A stretch of 50,796 bases of DNA, from the NCBI RefSeq assembly GCF_003058165.1, contig NZ_QBUC01000026.1, positions 1 to 50,796 on the forward strand. The letters run 5' to 3'. Both the position numbers and the translations under genes were made by a program. The DNA is from Paenisporosarcina sp. OV554 (GTDB lineage: Bacteria > Bacillota > Bacilli > Bacillales_A > Planococcaceae). Below the pieces are notes generated by a model. That model worked only from the letters and a program-made list of their open reading frames with translations, was not told the origin of the DNA and searched no databases. Shown here piece by piece: positions 1 to 8,546 of this stretch (within the stretch, counting starts at the first letter, position 1; the number at the start of each line of letters is the position of its first letter).

Positions 1-62
1 CCATGGCTATATTTGCGGTAAACCTCAAACGAATTATGACCTTAATGAAGGAATCAGAATAA
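1..62 (+). CDS. Possible C-terminal tail of a transposase (5' end outside window)
   Basis: An open frame runs in from the left edge and stops at TAA 60-62. It encodes a short tail containing AVNLKRIMTLMKES. A hydrophobic, basic NLKR-type ending is common at the C-terminus of IS1182/IS4-like DDE transposases, and a strong hairpin follows directly. With only about 20 residues visible this is a resemblance, not an identification; it could be the end of any protein. Confidence 0.3.
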   Translation, partial: MAIFAVNLKRIMTLMKESE

Positions 63-74
63 GTAATACAAAGA

Positions 75-117
75 AAAAGGCGTCATTTCGTTCGAGTTCG
101 AACGAAATGAGCCTTTT
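75..117 (+). terminator. Strong hairpin, probably a bidirectional terminator
   Basis: A perfect 13-bp inverted repeat (TCATTTCGTTCGA at 83-95, its complement at 98-110, two-base loop) is extended by AAAAGGC (75-81) pairing with GCCTTTT (111-117) across one bulged G. A-tract before and T-tract after fit a terminator in both directions for the gene ending at 62. Confidence 0.75.
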
Positions 118-428
118 AAAGTTAAATCACACTTACAAAATTAAAAACGTAAGTTTTTCAGTGGCCTCTACAATACTAGGGGGCATTTGATGTTTTATAG
201 GTGATGAAATTCAGCTGAAATGGAATCGGCGATCTTCATTTTGGTGGCAGCCATTTATCAGTTAAAAGACAAAGTATTCAAAATGATCCGTTTATTATAT
301 TTACTTTTAATGTATTATTGTAATAGTTTACTCTTGTAAGATTTTTCTTTTGTGAGTTTTAAACTTCTTAATAGGAAGTTTATTAAAAAAGGCGTGTTGA
401 ATTAAAAAAGAGTGGAGAGGAAGATTGC
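118..428. other. Intergenic region before the M20 peptidase
   Basis: AT-rich sequence with no convincing open frame. The text around 150-170 (ACGTAAGTTTTTCAGTGGCC) resembles the non-coding end of an insertion sequence, which would fit a transposase tail on the left, but no matching inverted terminal repeat can be seen because the other end lies outside the window. The promoter of the next gene presumably lies at 290-400; no clear -35/-10 pair was assigned. Confidence 0.3.
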
Positions 429-1652
429 ATGAATACAAGTGTAGAAAACGAGACGTATATGCGTGATCGAGAAGCTGTTATTAACTTAACGAAAGAACTT
501 GTGTGTATCCCGAGTGTTTATCGAGAAAATGATCCTAATGGAAATGAAACGAAAGTTGCGATGTACGTAGCACAGTATTTAAGGGATATCGGAATCAAAA
601 CGCATGTCGAGGAAGTCGCTCCAGGAAGGCCGAATGTAATCGGGATTATCGACTCAGGAAAACCAGGAAAGACGCTACTCTTTGAAGGGCATACGGATGT
701 TGTAACAGAAGGAGATCGGGATGCCTGGGAGTTTGATCCTTTTAGTGCACATGTAGCGAATGATCGCATGTATGGGAGAGGTACGAATGACACAAAAGGA
801 AATTTGGCTTGCATGATTACTGCAGTCCACTCCTTACTTCGAGATGAAGAAGAGTTCTCGGGTAAAATCATTCTTTGCATTCCTGTAGATGAAGAGGGCA
901 TGATGCTTGGGGTCAAGCATTTCATAAAACAGGGTTGGGCAGATGGAGTGGACGGAGCAATTATTTGTGAGCCTGAGGAGAATAATGTTTGTATTGCACA
1001 ACGAGGAGCGATGCGTGTAAGAGTGGATGTGTTTGGAAAGATGGCGCACGGAGCAATATCTTGGAGCGGAATTAATCCTAACTGGCGCATGGCCAGACTC
1101 ATAGTGGAACTTGAAAAACTAGAAAAGAGCGAGCAGACTAGGTTAGGAGAAGATCCTTACTTAAAGTGGCCTTCAATAACGCCGTCCATTATACAAGCAC
1201 CTGTAAAGGGTGATGCGCAGATAAATGTCATACCGGACCAATGTATGATGACACTTGATATTCGGACTGTTCCTGCTCAGGATCATGCTGAATTATTGGG
1301 TAAAATACAAACAATTATTAATAGATTAAAAGAAGAGGATCCAGACTTCAAAGTAGAATTGACGATTTTAGATAATCGACCTTCCACGCTTACTTCGAAG
1401 GAAGATCCAGTTGTAACTGCTATTTATGACGCGGTTCAATCAATTACAGGAAAAAAACCTATTTACAATGGAGTTCCGGGAGCGACGGATGGAACTTTTC
1501 TTCACATGCATGGCATTCCAATTGTAACGATTGGTGCAGGCGATCGAGATATTCCCCATCAAATTAATGAGTATATCGATATTGAAGAACTGGCCGTGAC
1601 ATCTGCAATTTATAGAGAAGCAGCCCTGCGTTTTTTAAATGCAAAGGAGTAA
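429..1652 (+). CDS. M20-family metallopeptidase / deacylase (ArgE/DapE type)
   Basis: This 407-residue protein is a cytoplasmic zinc-dependent amidohydrolase of the M20 family, which includes acetylornithine deacetylase, succinyl-diaminopimelate desuccinylase and related N-acyl-amino-acid deacylases. Expected metal ligands and catalytic residues are visible: GHTDVV (H88, D90), GRGTNDTKGN (D121), the DEEG pair near 154-157, E181 in CEPEE, and a C-terminal histidine in IPHQINEYI. The dimerisation insert lies around 195-310. The start follows GTGGAGAGGAAG with good spacing. It precedes a symporter and two further amide-hydrolysing enzymes on the same strand, so a scavenging role for an N-acyl or peptide-like substrate is likely. 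The exact substrate cannot be read from the sequence. Confidence 0.85.
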   Translation: MNTSVENETYMRDREAVINLTKELVCIPSVYRENDPNGNETKVAMYVAQYLRDIGIKTHVEEVAPGRPNVIGIIDSGKPGKTLLFEGHTDVVTEGDRDAWEFDPFSAHVANDRMYGRGTNDTKGNLACMITAVHSLLRDEEEFSGKIILCIPVDEEGMMLGVKHFIKQGWADGVDGAIICEPEENNVCIAQRGAMRVRVDVFGKMAHGAISWSGINPNWRMARLIVELEKLEKSEQTRLGEDPYLKWPSITPSIIQAPVKGDAQINVIPDQCMMTLDIRTVPAQDHAELLGKIQTIINRLKEEDPDFKVELTILDNRPSTLTSKEDPVVTAIYDAVQSITGKKPIYNGVPGATDGTFLHMHGIPIVTIGAGDRDIPHQINEYIDIEELAVTSAIYREAALRFLNAKE

Positions 1653-1775
1653 TCGGATTTTCCACAAATTAAGAACATTACAGTGAACTATAGTAAAAAA
1701 AAATTGAACTAGTGTCTTTATTAGAAGATTGAAGGCTAAGTTAGAGCGAATATCTAAAAGCCCAAATATACACAG

Positions 1776-1801
1776 AGCCTATGGGAACTCCCAGGGACTC
1801 T
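1776..1801 (+). other. Small imperfect hairpin in the gap before the symporter genes
   Basis: GAG/CTC, CCT/GGG and TGGG/CCCA can stack into a hairpin with an AACT loop and two single-base bulges. A flanking ATACACA ... TGTGTAT pair (about 1768-1823) could enclose it. It may be an RNA leader or a weak terminator after the M20 gene; there is no T-tract. Otherwise 1653-1940 shows no gene. Confidence 0.3.
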
Positions 1802-1961
1802 CTTCATCCTCCTCGATTGTGTATGTTATTTAGACGACAGATTATAGACAATATGTGTAAAGGGTGAAGAAATGCGTTAACAAAGTGTATGAAGTATATT
1901 CTGAATTTTTAAAATAGAATATTATTATCAAAGATTAATAGAAAAATTAAGGAGGTCACTA

Positions 1962-1975
1962 TGTAAGCGTTAACA
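1962..1975 (+). promoter_or_regulatory. CcpA cre site (catabolite repression)
   Basis: TGTAAGCGTTAACA matches the Bacillus cre consensus TGWAANCGNTNWCA at every defined position. It sits 36 bases before the TTG start at 2011 and overlaps a start-stop mini-ORF (AAGGAGGT at 1949-1956, ATG TAA at 1961-1966). A CcpA site here predicts repression of the transporter/amidohydrolase operon when a preferred sugar is present. Confidence 0.8.
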
Positions 1976-2010
1976 AGGCAAGATCATTTTAATAAAAGGG
2001 GTGAATCAAT

Positions 2011-2211
2011 TTGAAATACATTAAATTATTGATTTTGGTTCCTATTATCGGCTTTTTAGGTTTTTTACCTTTGGCGAACAGGATTGAACCTTACGTCCTA
2101 GGGCTTCCATTTTTACTGTTTTGGCTTGTGCTTTGGATGGTGCTCTCGCCAATGATATTAATAATTGTCTATAAATTGGATCCAGACAATAGGGAGGTTG
2201 AAACCGAATGA
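2011..2211 (+). CDS. DUF3311 small membrane protein (YhjC-like symporter partner)
   Basis: The 66-residue protein has two hydrophobic segments (about 5-25 and 30-55) and little else, typical of DUF3311 proteins encoded directly before sodium:solute symporters (as B. subtilis yhjC before yhjB). It probably acts as a small membrane subunit of the transporter; the family's biochemical role is unknown. The TTG start follows AAAAGGGGTG; a GTG at 2001 lies inside that ribosome binding site and is less likely. Its end overlaps the start of the symporter by four bases, implying translational coupling. Confidence 0.8.
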   Translation: MKYIKLLILVPIIGFLGFLPLANRIEPYVLGLPFLLFWLVLWMVLSPMILIIVYKLDPDNREVETE

Positions 2212-3677
2212 ATATATCATTACTCATTATTAGTTTGTTTCTTCTTTTAGCGCTTTATCTCGGAATATCTTCGACGAGAGGGAAAGAGATGAGCATGGAG
2301 CAATGGACAGTAGGTGGCCGTGGGTTCGGAACGATCTTCATCTTCTTTCTTATCGCGGGGGAAGTGTATACGACGTTCACGTTCCTCGGAGGGAGTGGAT
2401 GGACATTTACGAGAGGCGCTGCCGTTTACTACGTACCAGCATATATATTTATCGCTTATGTACTGTCTTATTGGTTCGTGCCGAAGATTTGGAAATATTG
2501 TAAGGATAACAAACTTATTACACAGCCAGACTACTTCGCTTCCAAATACAAAAGTCCAGCTTTAGGAATATTAGTTGCGATTGTAGGGTGTGTGGCGCTC
2601 GTTCCGTATATCGTTATCCAGTTCAAAGGACTCGGTATCATCGTCTCCCAGGCGTCATACGGGTCAATTTCTCCGACTTTAGCTAGTTGCATCGGGGCTG
2701 CAGTTGTCGCCATTTATGTAATGATTTCCGGTATTCATGGTTCCGCATGGACGGCAATCATCAAAGATTTCATGATTTTGATTGTTGTCGTTTTTCTTGG
2801 ATTGTATATTCCGTTCCACTATTTCGGTGGCATTCAGCCAATGTTTGAAGCAGTTCAAATGGCAAAGCCCGAACTTTTGACACTGCCGGATGCAGGGTTC
2901 AGCAATTCGTGGTTCACGTCAACAGTCCTTTTCAACGCTATCGGGTTTTATATACTTCCAACCTCTTTCATGGTCATCCTTTCTGCAAAAAGTGCAAAGA
3001 GTTTGCGTAAAAATGCGATTACGTTGCCGTTGTACACAATTCTTCTTATTTTCATCTTCTTTGTCGGATTCGCGGCGATTACAGTGATTCCTGAGCTTAG
3101 TGCAGCACAGGGTGACCTTGCGCTACTATCGATTGCGATTAAGACATTTAATCCTTGGGTAATCGGGATAATCGGAGCCGCTGGTTTGCTGACAGCTTTA
3201 GTACCTTGTTCTGTCATGCTCATGTCAGCTGCAGCAGGACTTACACAAAACTTGTATAAAGTCATCGTTCCAAAAGCATCGGACAAGCATTTGCTAACAG
3301 TTTCTAAATTATTCATTATATTTATCTCGCTAACTGCTCTTTATTTTACGATTACAGGAGGAGAAGCGATGGCAGTTTTGAATATCATGTCCTATAGCTT
3401 CATAGTCCAGTTGGCACCAGCGTTGTTCCTTAGTCTTCAAAAGAACAACTTCATTACGAAACAGGGTGCATTTGTTGGTATTTTATCAGGTGTACTAGTC
3501 GTTTTGTTCATGACGTTGAAAGGGCTAGGAATCGGTGATTTATTACCGCAGGCTCCTCAATGGATTCAGGATATAAACGGATCTTTCGTTGCACTAACAG
3601 TCAATATTCTAATGATGTATGGTGTTACCATTGCTTCAAAGGTATTCGTTTCAGTGAAGCAACCAAGTTTTGAATAA
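2208..3677 (+). CDS. Sodium:solute symporter (SSS family, YhjB-like)
   Basis: This 489-residue, highly hydrophobic protein has about 13 predicted membrane spans and the layout of the sodium:solute symporter family. The N-terminal GISSTRGKEMSMEQWTVGGR motif precedes the first core helices, and glycine- and proline-rich helices follow through residue 480. It should import a small organic solute with Na+ at the cytoplasmic membrane. It overlaps the DUF3311 gene and is followed by two hydrolase genes on the same strand, so the imported compound is probably their substrate. Substrate specificity (proline, pantothenate, carboxylates and others occur in the family) cannot be assigned. From here to 6383 the DNA looks richer in G+C than its neighbours. 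Confidence 0.9.
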   Translation: MNISLLIISLFLLLALYLGISSTRGKEMSMEQWTVGGRGFGTIFIFFLIAGEVYTTFTFLGGSGWTFTRGAAVYYVPAYIFIAYVLSYWFVPKIWKYCKDNKLITQPDYFASKYKSPALGILVAIVGCVALVPYIVIQFKGLGIIVSQASYGSISPTLASCIGAAVVAIYVMISGIHGSAWTAIIKDFMILIVVVFLGLYIPFHYFGGIQPMFEAVQMAKPELLTLPDAGFSNSWFTSTVLFNAIGFYILPTSFMVILSAKSAKSLRKNAITLPLYTILLIFIFFVGFAAITVIPELSAAQGDLALLSIAIKTFNPWVIGIIGAAGLLTALVPCSVMLMSAAAGLTQNLYKVIVPKASDKHLLTVSKLFIIFISLTALYFTITGGEAMAVLNIMSYSFIVQLAPALFLSLQKNNFITKQGAFVGILSGVLVVLFMTLKGLGIGDLLPQAPQWIQDINGSFVALTVNILMMYGVTIASKVFVSVKQPSFE

Positions 3678-3705
3678 ATAGACCAATAGACAGGGGACTA
3701 CTACC

Positions 3706-5328
3706 ATGAATCGAAAGTATTTATTTGTTGACGGTGAAGTGATAACCGTCAATGCGATAGATGAAATAACCGAAGCGGTCGCGGTGCAAGGACGGTACAT
3801 CATTGCAACTGGAAGTACTGAAGAGATTTTGAAACTGCAAGATGATGATAGTGAGATCATCAATTTGAACGGTCGGACGTTACTTCCGGGACTCATCGAT
3901 TCCCATCTCCACATTACGTGTTACGGAACGAATGAGTTATCAATCTCGTGCAAAGACGAATCAGTGAAATCAATAGATAATCTGCTCCAACAATTGAAAG
4001 AGCGGGTATCTCAAACAACGGCCGGTGAATGGGTGAGGGCATGGGGATATCATGACAAGAAAATAGCTGATCGTCGTTTCCCAACAAAAGAAGAGTTGGA
4101 CTCCGTTTCAATGGAACATCCGATTATCGTCGTCCGTGCATGTGGACATATTTCCGCTGTTAACAGTTTTGCGCTTAACGTTGCGTCAATTGATAAGAAC
4201 ACACCTGATCCGGAAGGTGGAAAGATTGATCGGAATGAAAATGGCGATGCAACAGGATTACTTATCGAAAACGCACATATGAAAATGTTCCAAGTGGCCG
4301 CATTTACCGATGATGAAATAACAAAGGCTCATGCCGTCGCATCCGGACATTTTCTCAAAGCCGGAATCACATCCATCCATGACGCTACGGGCTACGGAAC
4401 ATCCAATTTGCGTGCTCTTCAAAAGGACACGTTAAACGGAACCATCAAACAAAAGGTTTATGCAATGGCGGGTGCATTGAATGAATCCGAAGCAGTTGTA
4501 AAAGCGCTTCTTTCCTCAGGGGTTGTCACCGGTCTGGGCAACGAACGTTTCAAACTCGGTCCTGTAAAAGTATTTCTAGACGGTAGCAGTAGCGGACCGA
4601 CGATTTGGACAAGGGACCCTTACACGAGCGATCCGTCTAACAACGGTGTCCATTATTTTGAACAGGAACAGTTGGAAGAATTATTCATGCCTGCACATGA
4701 ACAAGGATGGCAAATTACGGCACATGCACAAGGTGATGCGGCAATTGATATGCTTTTGACGTGTATTGAAAAGGCGAATGAGAAGTTCCCTCGTGAAGAT
4801 GCACGCCACCGTATTGAACATGCGGGTATCGCAGCTCCGGATTTGATTGAACGAATGAAAGAACAAGGAGTCATCCCGACGCCGAATCCAGCTTTCTTGT
4901 TTGAATACGGTGACGGCTATATTGAAAACTACGGGAAAAGGGCGGAACAGATGTATCCGCTCGCGAGTTATTTGGAAGCAGGAGTTCGGGCGGCAATTGC
5001 ATCTGATTGTCCGGTGACTGACTTCAATCCGATGCGCGGCATTCATAGTGCTGTCACCCGACTCTCTCAAACGGGGCAGATAATTGGAGAGGACAAAACG
5101 GTGTCCTTGATTGAAGCGATCCGCATGTACACACTGAACGGGGCATATGCATCATTCAGTGAAAAAGAAACGGGATCACTCGAAACCGGGAAATTGGCGG
5201 ACTTGATTATATTGGACCGTTCAATATTGAAAGCGAAAACGAATGATATTCCGTCTATCAAAGTCGAGTTTACGATGATTGATGGTGAAGTCGTCTATGA
5301 AAATGTTTCAGAAAAAATTCATGTATGA
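3706..5328 (+). CDS. Metal-dependent amidohydrolase, YtcJ-like (amidohydrolase 3 family)
   Basis: The 540-residue protein is a TIM-barrel amidohydrolase of the YtcJ/NfdA type, which hydrolyses N-substituted formamides, amides or carbamate-like bonds. Visible metal-site elements are LLPGLIDSHLH (about 62-72), HAQGDAAID (about 341-349), HRIEHAGI (about 367-374) and the SDCPVTDFNP aspartate segment (about 427-436). A small beta-sandwich domain is built from both termini. The ATG follows GACAGGGGAC at 3690-3699 with short spacing. The stop codon overlaps the preceding in-frame ATG of the C45 hydrolase gene, so the pair is a transcriptional unit behind the symporter. Cytoplasmic; no signal peptide. 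Confidence 0.88.
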   Translation: MNRKYLFVDGEVITVNAIDEITEAVAVQGRYIIATGSTEEILKLQDDDSEIINLNGRTLLPGLIDSHLHITCYGTNELSISCKDESVKSIDNLLQQLKERVSQTTAGEWVRAWGYHDKKIADRRFPTKEELDSVSMEHPIIVVRACGHISAVNSFALNVASIDKNTPDPEGGKIDRNENGDATGLLIENAHMKMFQVAAFTDDEITKAHAVASGHFLKAGITSIHDATGYGTSNLRALQKDTLNGTIKQKVYAMAGALNESEAVVKALLSSGVVTGLGNERFKLGPVKVFLDGSSSGPTIWTRDPYTSDPSNNGVHYFEQEQLEELFMPAHEQGWQITAHAQGDAAIDMLLTCIEKANEKFPREDARHRIEHAGIAAPDLIERMKEQGVIPTPNPAFLFEYGDGYIENYGKRAEQMYPLASYLEAGVRAAIASDCPVTDFNPMRGIHSAVTRLSQTGQIIGEDKTVSLIEAIRMYTLNGAYASFSEKETGSLETGKLADLIILDRSILKAKTNDIPSIKVEFTMIDGEVVYENVSEKIHV

Positions 5329-5342
5329 CAGGAGATGGGTCA

Positions 5343-6383
5343 TTGAAAACACTTGTGCTTCAGGGCTCATCTTTTGAAATTGGATTGGAACACGGGGAAC
5401 GAGGGAGAAAAGAAGTTCACCGCAGTTTGGAAACTTATGAGGAACTTTTCAAAGGTTATGCGTCGTTGTCATGGAAAGGAGCGAGAGAGAAAGCCCTCCT
5501 GCATTTGGATGCAATTACATTGTACTATCCTGAGTATATCGAGGAAATGGAAGGTATCGCACGCGGGGCAGGAGTGGAATTCGAAGATATCCTTACGCTG
5601 AATGCTAGAAGTGAAATTGCGCTGACAAACTCCCCGGACGGTTGCACATCGTTCGCGATTACAGCACCGCGGAGTCGGACAACATGGCTCGCGCAAAACT
5701 GGGACTGGAAAGGAGAACAGTCTGACTCCCTGCTATTCCTAGAAATTAGACAGCAAAACAAGCCGGAGATTCAAATGATCACGGAAGGCGGCATTATCGG
5801 CAAAATCGGCTGCAATGATGAGGGAGTAGGAGTCTGTTTGAATGCACTTCTTACAAGAACGTGGGAAGCGAAAATCCCAATCCATCTTGGGCTACGAGCG
5901 ATCCTCGATTCTTCTTCGTTTGAAGAGGCGCTCTCCTCAGTGAATGGTAACCAAATGGCGTCGCCCGCTCACTTCCTGATTGCATCAAAAGAGGAGAAAC
6001 TTATGGGCGTAGAAGTGTCGCCAATCCTTACGGGGCAGATTGATCCGGAAAACGGGGTGCTATTTCATACGAACCACTTGTGCAACCAGGGCATGAAAAA
6101 TGCCATTTATGAAACTCCTCTCGCCGATTCCTTACCGCGGCTAAAAGCAATCGAGAGGCTACTATATTCCGTGGGAAGTGATAGTAAGGCCACTGATCTT
6201 TTCTCCATATTGGCGGATCACGATAATTATCCGAATTCAATTTGCCGCCATAAAGATGAAGAGAAACTGCGGCACGAAAGAATGGAAACAGTTTTTAGTG
6301 TGGTCATGGATTTGACGCATAATAAGTTATCCTATCTTTTGGGTAATCCATGTTTTGAAGTGGATGGAAATGTTAAGAATTGA
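5343..6383 (+). CDS. C45-family Ntn-hydrolase (acyl-CoA:6-APA acyltransferase-like)
   Basis: The protein resembles the C45 peptidase / isopenicillin N acyltransferase family, Ntn-hydrolases that self-cleave to expose an N-terminal cysteine. The segment SPDGCTSFAI (Cys about 101) is the expected autoprocessing site and nucleophile, and LAQNWDW follows as in family members. The family acts on acyl-amide bonds. I chose the TTG at 5343, eight bases after AGGAG; an ATG at 5325 overlapping the upstream stop would add six residues. It is the last gene of the symporter-amidohydrolase group, so it probably deacylates the imported compound or its product. The natural substrate is unknown; penicillin chemistry should not be assumed. 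Confidence 0.8.
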   Translation: MKTLVLQGSSFEIGLEHGERGRKEVHRSLETYEELFKGYASLSWKGAREKALLHLDAITLYYPEYIEEMEGIARGAGVEFEDILTLNARSEIALTNSPDGCTSFAITAPRSRTTWLAQNWDWKGEQSDSLLFLEIRQQNKPEIQMITEGGIIGKIGCNDEGVGVCLNALLTRTWEAKIPIHLGLRAILDSSSFEEALSSVNGNQMASPAHFLIASKEEKLMGVEVSPILTGQIDPENGVLFHTNHLCNQGMKNAIYETPLADSLPRLKAIERLLYSVGSDSKATDLFSILADHDNYPNSICRHKDEEKLRHERMETVFSVVMDLTHNKLSYLLGNPCFEVDGNVKN

Positions 6384-6544
6384 CTGTCCAGAGGGAATTT
6401 TTAATTGATTGATTAATAAAACGGAGATTTATGAGTACCGAAAGATTCCGGACGCTGTCTTCTTGGAATGTGCTATGCGACACTGGTTTTTTCTGTTAAG
6501 TGATTATGGGGGCATTCGTCACATATTAATTCATAGGGACTAAC

Positions 6545-6850
6545 TTGAAACATCGTGAGTACGTAACGATAGAATTGCGGGTCGTATGGACGGTACTCCG
6601 CTGCAACATAACCGAAAGAACGAAAAAGACGATTGAAGTGATGCTGTCACTTCAATCGTCTTTTAATCTTACGGCAGGTGTGCGTTCGTCGCTCCCCTGG
6701 AAGGCGGCATCCGTAATAATTAATGGGGTGTCATGTAAATTAGAAATCGTATTACTTTTGTTATAGAGATATATGCGAATCATTTATGTCTTCGCCCCAG
6801 GGCATCCCACTGAGTTTTGGAAAGAGTAGATATTTGGTTTGTTTACTCAT
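6545..6850 (-). repeat. Diverged copy C of the hairpin-centred intergenic repeat family
   Basis: Read on the minus strand this segment aligns with the copies near 15.5 and 31.8 kb. It has AGGGGAGCGACGAACGCAC, then CCTGCCG and TAAGATTA, then the central hairpin, then GTTGCAGCGGAGTACCGTCC. The conserved block TTCGTCGCTCCCCT (plus strand, about 6687-6700) recurs exactly near 31470-31483. Open frames through it are not conserved between copies, so I treat it as non-coding. Confidence 0.6.
6624..6664. terminator. Perfect 18-bp stem hairpin (central hairpin of repeat copy C)
   Basis: AAAAGACGATTGAAGTGA (6624-6641) pairs perfectly with 6647-6664 around a five-base loop TGCTG. A-tract and T-tract flanks would allow termination in both directions, for example for the operon ending at 6383. 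It also occupies the hairpin position of the repeat family, keeping GTGA...TCAC near the loop with different arms. Confidence 0.7.
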
Positions 6851-7278
6851 TAAACTTTTAATGAAAGTCTTATTATTATTTAATCATTATTACATGGAAA
6901 GGCAAAGGTAGAACCGATATCATTTGTATTTTCTAACCAACACTCAGATACCGTTTTGCTTTTGTGAAGAATCGTGCTTGGTCTGGACCAAACATGTGAC
7001 CTTCTCCACGGTAGTTTTTGGTAGCTAGTAAAAGCAATGATAAGTCGATAAGCTCCCATTTCAATTAGACCATAAGGTCAATAAGTGGTGGGTAGTTTTC
7101 GGAAGCAAATATCATATAATAATATCTCTTGTTTTACACTTTGTCTGATTATTTATAAGAGTATTTTACTGATTGTTAAGTATCACAATAGCTCATCTCA
7201 TGTTATTCTAACTTAAATTACTAGTTTTCTCCATTTTAAAATGTCAGAATTTTCAAATTATAATAAGGGGGAATTGCG
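6851..7278. other. Intergenic region before the M20 carbamoylase
   Basis: No gene is visible. A short perfect inverted repeat TTGGTC-TG-GACCAA at 6978-6991 could be a regulator half-site pair. A TATAAT at 7259-7264 is too close to the ribosome binding site and ATG to be a normal promoter. The real promoter is probably in the AT-rich stretch at 7080-7230. Confidence 0.35.
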
Positions 7279-8514
7279 ATGAAAAAATGCAATCATCAAC
7301 GTTTACAACAAAATCTTGAATTATTTAGTACCTACGGTAGAACGACACATCATGGTGTCACCCGTCTTTCTTTATCTCGAGAAGATATACAAGCACGCAT
7401 AAAATTTAAAGAAATGTGTGAACACCTTGGTTTAACGGTGACAACCGACGATATGGCGACTATGTATGCAACATTACCAGGTAAGAAATCTTTACCATCA
7501 ATAGTAATCGGTTCACATTTAGATTCTGTTGTGAAAGGTGGTCGTTTTGATGGGGTTTTAGGCGTTTTGACGGCACTTGAAGTTGTCCAATCTATCCAAG
7601 ACCAAAACCTCGAATTAGATTATCCTATTACAATCGTTAATTTTACAAATGAAGAAGGTGCACGTTTTGAGCCTTCTATGATGGCTTCAGGCGTGCTATC
7701 CAACAAATTTGATCGAGTCAAAATGCTTCAATCTACAGATAACAACGGTGAGACATTTGAGGAAGCACTAGAAAAAAGTGGTTTTAAAGGTAGCGAGGAA
7801 AATCGTTTAAAAGAAGCATCTGCGTATATCGAGCTGCATATCGAGCAAGGACCTATACTTGAACACCTTGGTCATGAGATTGGTGTAGTAGAAGGAGTTT
7901 TAGGTATGGTATGCTATGAAATCTCTCTACATGGGGAGGCTAACCATGCAGGTACAACACCTATTAATATGAGAAAAGATGCGATGTTTGCTACTGCAAA
8001 TATAATTGTTGAATTGCAAAAAAAATTAAAAAAATTAGACGATGAGCTTGTGTATACGATTGGTCGAATTAATGCCTATCCCAACGTACATACAGTTATT
8101 CCAAATCAAGTAACATTCACATTGGAATCACGTCATAAAAATTCAGCAGTTATTAAACAAGTTGAAAATATTATCAAAAACTTACCCAATGAATTAGAAC
8201 ACTGTCAGCTGTCTTACGAGAAGTTATGGGATAGAGATACTGTTGTCTTCAAGCATGATGTGTGTAATGTAATCGCCGAAGCCTGTAAGGATCTAGGTTA
8301 TAGCGCTCATCATATGTATAGTGGGGCAGGGCATGATGCGCAGTTTATCGCAAGTTATATTCCGTCTGCAATGATTTTCGTATCAAGTTCGAAGGGCTAC
8401 AGTCATCGAGAAGATGAATTCACTTCTTATGAAAATTGTGCAAAAGGTGCAGACGTTTTGCTCAATGCAGTGCTTCAATTAGCTAAACATGATTTAGGGG
8501 AAGCAGCAATTTAG
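7279..8514 (+). CDS. M20 amidase, hydantoinase/carbamoylase family
   Basis: This 411-residue protein belongs to the N-carbamoyl-L-amino-acid hydrolase / allantoate amidohydrolase branch of M20, which removes carbamoyl or ureido groups and releases CO2 and ammonia. The branch-specific motifs are present in order: GSHLDSVVKGGRFDGVLGV, NEEGARFEPSMMASG, HIEQGPILE, GEANHAGTTP and SGAGHDAQFIA. The ATG follows AAGGGGG with good spacing. It stands alone between long intergenic gaps, so it is probably its own transcription unit. Possible substrates are N-carbamoyl-amino acids, allantoate or ureidoglycine-type compounds; the sequence does not decide between them. Cytoplasmic, likely a dimer with two metal ions. 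Confidence 0.85.
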   Translation: MKKCNHQRLQQNLELFSTYGRTTHHGVTRLSLSREDIQARIKFKEMCEHLGLTVTTDDMATMYATLPGKKSLPSIVIGSHLDSVVKGGRFDGVLGVLTALEVVQSIQDQNLELDYPITIVNFTNEEGARFEPSMMASGVLSNKFDRVKMLQSTDNNGETFEEALEKSGFKGSEENRLKEASAYIELHIEQGPILEHLGHEIGVVEGVLGMVCYEISLHGEANHAGTTPINMRKDAMFATANIIVELQKKLKKLDDELVYTIGRINAYPNVHTVIPNQVTFTLESRHKNSAVIKQVENIIKNLPNELEHCQLSYEKLWDRDTVVFKHDVCNVIAEACKDLGYSAHHMYSGAGHDAQFIASYIPSAMIFVSSSKGYSHREDEFTSYENCAKGADVLLNAVLQLAKHDLGEAAI

Positions 8515-8532
8515 AATTAATTAAAAGCAATA

Positions 8533-8546
8533 TGTGAACGCTTTCC
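8533..8546 (+). promoter_or_regulatory. Weak cre-like site
   Basis: TGTGAACGCTTTCC differs from the cre consensus at two defined positions (fourth base and last base). It lies about 260 bases before the dehydrogenase operon at 8809. It could give carbon catabolite control of that operon, but chance occurrence is possible. Confidence 0.3.

Noticed and set aside
1741-1830. Possible T-box or known riboswitch before the symporter operon
   Set aside because: No T-box core sequence or other riboswitch signature is present; only a modest bulged hairpin is visible.
6545-6766. 73-codon frame beginning with TTG over repeat copy C
   Set aside because: It crosses the perfect hairpin, has no convincing ribosome binding site, and the homologous copies do not keep the frame.
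7259-7264. TATAAT as promoter for the carbamoylase
   Set aside because: It lies directly before the ribosome binding site, leaving almost no leader, and there is no matching -35.
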